Positions 61,712-64,000 of a stretch of 64,000 bases of DNA are shown in pieces. The stretch spans positions 1-64,000 of the forward strand of contig JBOGTC010000013.1 in NCBI GenBank assembly GCA_050692055.1, read 5' to 3'. The position numbers and the translations under genes were made by a program. Source of the stretch: JBOGTC01 sp050692055 (GTDB lineage: Bacteria > Chloroflexota > Limnocylindria > QHBO01). The notes under the pieces are model-generated. The model was not told the origin of the DNA, did not search any database, and worked only from the letters and a program-made list of their open reading frames with translations. Every line of letters begins with the position of its first letter. Within the stretch, counting starts at the first letter, position 1.

Positions 61712-62053
61712 TCACGCCGGCCCGCGGACGAGGGCAGGAAGCTCTCTCACGAGCCTGGAGCGCGCCCACATCGGGCCGAGACCATGACGCTTCGCGTCCG
61801 CGTGCGCCTGGAGGTCGGTATGAGGGCCGAACAACACGAGCCTTGTGCCCGGTGCCGATGATCGCCACGTCCGCAGCGCATCTTCCCAGCCAGCTGCTCG
61901 CTCGTTCCAGTCGACGAGCACCACGTCCGCCTGCGCCGGGGGCGGCAGCTGCTGCGGGGAGTCGACGCGGCTCAGCTCGGCACCGGCCTGGCGCGCCGCG
62001 GCCTCGATTCTGCTGAACAGCATGAGGTCGCGCACCACGGCGACCACCTTCAC
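61712..62053 (-). CDS. Short receiver-like (CheY-fold) protein
   Basis: A 113-residue protein. It begins VKVVAVVRDLMLFSRIEAAAR, followed by ADVVLVDWNERAAG and TRLVLFGPHTDLQAH, the alternating strand/helix plan of a response-regulator receiver. The phospho-acceptor-like Asp (VDW) is present. The acidic pair at the N-terminus is reduced to one Asp and the conserved Thr/Lys are not obvious, so phosphorylation is uncertain. GTG 62053 overlaps the stop of the upstream small gene (GTGA). Confidence 0.6.
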   Translation of the reverse strand: MKVVAVVRDLMLFSRIEAAARQAGAELSRVDSPQQLPPPAQADVVLVDWNERAAGWEDALRTWRSSAPGTRLVLFGPHTDLQAHADAKRHGLGPMWARSRLVRELPALVRGPA

Positions 62054-62454
62054 GCCTGCAGCTGCTCCTCGTCCCGGTCGACCGGCTGCGGTGGCACCGG
62101 CTGCGGCCCTTCCTCGCTGCCACCTGCGGCCAGGGGCGCGTGATAACCGTTGCCGTTCATCGTCTGCTCCATCACATAGCGCGCGATGTGCATCGGGTAC
62201 ACGCCGACGATCACCGGCGCTCGCACCTCGACCGACAGCTCGATGCCGATCTCGTCACGCTCCCACAGGTCCTGGACCTTGAGCGCCTCCCGCTCGGGCA
62301 GGCCGACGAAGGCGCTGGTGCCGTTGCGCGCGATGTTGCTCATCGCCTCCGGATCGAGGTTGAAGCGCCTGCGAAGGTCCGTGATGGCGACGTATGGGCG
62401 GGATGTGAGGTATCGGCGGAGACTGGAGGTGCTCGGCCGTTTGCTGGCAGACAT
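62050..62454 (-). CDS. Small conserved-looking protein, unknown function
   Basis: A 134-residue protein. A basic N-terminus (ASKRPSTSSLRRYLTSRPYVAITDLRRRF) with possible helix-turn-helix character is followed by ARNGTSAFVGLPEREALKVQDLW. A beta-rich stretch, ELSVEVRAPVIVGVYPMHIARY, comes next, and the tail is Pro/Gln/Glu-rich. No family was recognised. It is coupled to the receiver-like gene by GTGA and lies 27 bp after the proline dehydrogenase gene on the same strand. A regulatory role with the receiver-like protein is possible. Confidence 0.55.
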   Translation of the reverse strand: MSASKRPSTSSLRRYLTSRPYVAITDLRRRFNLDPEAMSNIARNGTSAFVGLPEREALKVQDLWERDEIGIELSVEVRAPVIVGVYPMHIARYVMEQTMNGNGYHAPLAAGGSEEGPQPVPPQPVDRDEEQLQA

Positions 62455-62481
62455 CAGTCGTTCCCGTCAGTCTACCCCTGT

Positions 62482-63411
62482 TCAGGATCGCTCGCCGAAG
62501 ACACTCCGCAGGACGAACCACACGTTGGCCGGTCGCTCGGCCAGGCGCCGCATGAAGTACGGGTACCACTCCGTGCCGTATGGCACGTAGATGCGCAGGC
62601 GATAGCCCTGCTCGATCAGCCGGCGCTGGAGGTCACGTCGGATGCCATAGAGCATCTGGAACTCGAACTGATGCGCCGTGATCCCGCGCTCGCGCGCGTG
62701 CGCCCTGACGCGCTCGATCATGGCCGGGTCGTGCGTGGCGATCCCGGGGTAGGCGTCGGCATCCAGGAGGCGACGGCTGAGCTCGACGAACGAGTCGCCG
62801 ATGGCCTGGCGTTCCTGCATCGCCACCTCCGGCGGCTCCGCGTACGCGCCCTTGCAGATGCGCGTCCGCACGCGATCCACGGCGAGCGCCTCGACGTCCC
62901 GGCGGGACCGATGCAGGTAGGACTGGATCACCGGTCCCACGTCGCAGCCATCGGCCCGCAGACGGCGCACGACCTCCAGGGTCCGGTCGGTGTAGGCCGA
63001 TGACTCCATGTCGATGCGCACGAAGATGCCGCGCCGGTGCCCCGCCTCGACGACGGGCCGGATCACTTCGAGGCACTCATCGACCCCGAGGTCGAGCCCC
63101 ATCTGCGTCAGCTTGAGACTGACGTTGGCGTCGAGGCCCTCGGCCGCGATGCGCTCGATGGCCTCCACGTACTGTGCCGCTGCCCGATCGGCCGAGGCGC
63201 GGTCGATCACGCTCTCGCCGAGCACGTCGAGCGTGGCCGTGGCGCCGGTTGCATTCAGCGCGCGAACGGCGCGGGCCGCCTGGTCCAGCGTGGTGCCGGC
63301 CACGAAGCGCAGCGGCATGCGGCGCAGGAGCGGCGTTGCCAGCGCCACCCGCGCGATCCAGCGGCGGTCGCTGAGCCACAGGAAGAACCCGCGCAGCGCG
63401 GCGCTGAGCAT
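62482..63411 (-). CDS. Proline dehydrogenase (monofunctional, FAD)
   Basis: A 309-residue TIM-barrel flavoenzyme that oxidises proline to pyrroline-5-carboxylate. VSLKLTQMGLD, FVRIDMESSAYTD, IQSYLHRSRRD, ICKGAYAEPP, ATHDPAMI and EFQMLYGIRRD follow the PRODH family. The C-terminal YVPYGTEWYPYFMRRLAERP contains the substrate-carboxylate Arg pair (RRLAERP). The stand-alone form is seen in Gram-positive-type bacteria, in contrast to proteobacterial PutA fusions. ATG 63411 overlaps the preceding stop (ATGA). Confidence 0.94.
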   Translation of the reverse strand: MLSAALRGFFLWLSDRRWIARVALATPLLRRMPLRFVAGTTLDQAARAVRALNATGATATLDVLGESVIDRASADRAAAQYVEAIERIAAEGLDANVSLKLTQMGLDLGVDECLEVIRPVVEAGHRRGIFVRIDMESSAYTDRTLEVVRRLRADGCDVGPVIQSYLHRSRRDVEALAVDRVRTRICKGAYAEPPEVAMQERQAIGDSFVELSRRLLDADAYPGIATHDPAMIERVRAHARERGITAHQFEFQMLYGIRRDLQRRLIEQGYRLRIYVPYGTEWYPYFMRRLAERPANVWFVLRSVFGERS

Positions 63412-63728
63412 CAGCGGCGGCCGTGGCTCCAGCCACGCGCACGCTCCACGGCGTTGCGAATCAGCGCCTTGCTCGGCACGTTGGAGCCATGTCCGTAGTC
63501 GCGCTGGCGCAGAGCCACGGAGCGCGCCGACGGCGGATCGATGTCGCTCCCGTCGATGCGGATGGTGGGCGAGCCGCGGAAGCCGAGGAGCTCGGCATCG
63601 TCCTCGGAGGCGACCGCGATCATCTGGATCGGCGTCTCGAACGCGTCCTCGGTCAGCACCTCAACGAGGTTCTGGCGAGCCTGCATGTAGCCGGGGTCGT
63701 CCTCGATGTAGAGCAGCTCGACGCGCAC
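63411..63728 (-). CDS. Thioredoxin-fold small protein lacking cysteines
   Basis: A 105-residue protein. MRVELLYIEDDPGYMQARQNL, IQMIAVASEDDAELLGFRGSPTIRIDG and the conserved SPT cis-Pro signature match small thioredoxin/glutaredoxin-like proteins. At the position where relatives have a Cys (YFEGCP-like), this one has IEDDP, and no Cys occurs anywhere. It therefore cannot do thiol chemistry and may be a binding protein. It is coupled by ATGA to proline dehydrogenase. Confidence 0.6.
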   Translation of the reverse strand: MRVELLYIEDDPGYMQARQNLVEVLTEDAFETPIQMIAVASEDDAELLGFRGSPTIRIDGSDIDPPSARSVALRQRDYGHGSNVPSKALIRNAVERARGWSHGRR

Positions 63729-63731
63729 GGC

Positions 63732-64000
63732 TCAGCTGGTTGCGAAAAAGGCGACCAGCGCCACGACGGCGAAGGCGCCGAGGGCGGCACCGGCGTACAT
63801 CCGGCGACGCTCCTCGCCGGTCATTCCCTCGCGCGTCGAGGCGCGAGGCCCACGGGATGCACGCCCGCGCCATGCGAGGTAGCGCTCCGCGTTCGTGTCG
63901 CGCGTATCGCGCGCCCGATAGGCCCGCCAGGCCGGCCACGCCACGAGGTAGGCGGCCACGCCGGCGGGGACGGCCGCCAGCAGCCAGAGGATCGCGGACA
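63732..64000 (-). CDS. Membrane protein, cut by the right edge
   Basis: The frame is open to base 64000, so the N-terminus lies outside the window. The visible 89 residues start with a hydrophobic stretch (AILWLLAAVPAGVAAYLVAW), continue through a very Arg-rich segment (RAYRARDTRDT, RASRGPRASTREG), and end in a second helix (MYAGAALGAFAVVALVAFFATS). A GTG at 63959 could be read as a start, but the upstream hydrophobic codons suggest a longer protein. It is 3 bp upstream of the thioredoxin-fold gene. Function is unknown. Confidence 0.5.
   Translation of the reverse strand, partial: SAILWLLAAVPAGVAAYLVAWPAWRAYRARDTRDTNAERYLAWRGRASRGPRASTREGMTGEERRRMYAGAALGAFAVVALVAFFATS

Overview
This 64 kb, GC-rich, densely coded window looks like a chromosome segment from a high-GC, probably monoderm bacterium. 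The best guess is Chloroflexota or a relative. The basis is the SLH-domain secreted proteins, frequent GTG/TTG starts, many 4-bp ATGA/GTGA gene overlaps and the style of the polysaccharide genes. That assignment is inference; no rRNA, tRNA, CRISPR array or insertion sequence was recognised.

Layout. 0-13 kb is mostly housekeeping: an M20 peptidase, a fabD-fabF-fabF fatty-acid operon, two surface/membrane proteins of unknown function, a NUDIX hydrolase, an aminoglycoside-phosphotransferase-like (APH-like) kinase and cysS. 13-56 kb is one very large exopolysaccharide (EPS) / cell-surface glycan locus. It holds UDP-glucose dehydrogenase, the initiating sugar-1-phosphate transferase, a Wzx-type flippase, a WaaL/Wzy-type ligase/polymerase, a Wzz-type chain-length protein, five glycosyltransferase genes (one with two GT2 domains), three sugar-nucleotide epimerases, a polysaccharide deacetylase and three sulfotransferases. 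Between these lie four paralogous secreted propeller-like proteins with different C-terminal modules. 56-61 kb supplies activated sulfate: cysC, sat, an SLC13-type permease and a DHH phosphoesterase that may hydrolyse the by-product PAP. 61-64 kb has small regulatory-looking proteins and proline dehydrogenase.

How the genes may work together. Lipid-linked glycan assembly would start with the transferase at 20.1 kb, continue with the GT4/GT2 enzymes, and be flipped, polymerised and length-controlled by the products at 30.8, 43.7 and 49.7 kb. Sulfation would use PAPS made at 56-58 kb.

The most unusual part is the minus-strand operon at 33.5-39.4 kb. Its order is GDP-mannose 3,5-epimerase-like, HPr-kinase-like, thymidylate-kinase-like, D-2-hydroxyacid dehydrogenase, PEP-mutase-like and ATP-grasp. 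This suggests a phosphonate-type (phosphonolactate-like) decoration or side product tied to the glycan. Flanking it are two proteins with a shared nucleotidyltransferase-plus-kinase ground plan in which opposite halves have decayed, and two APH-like kinases with degenerate N-terminal domains.
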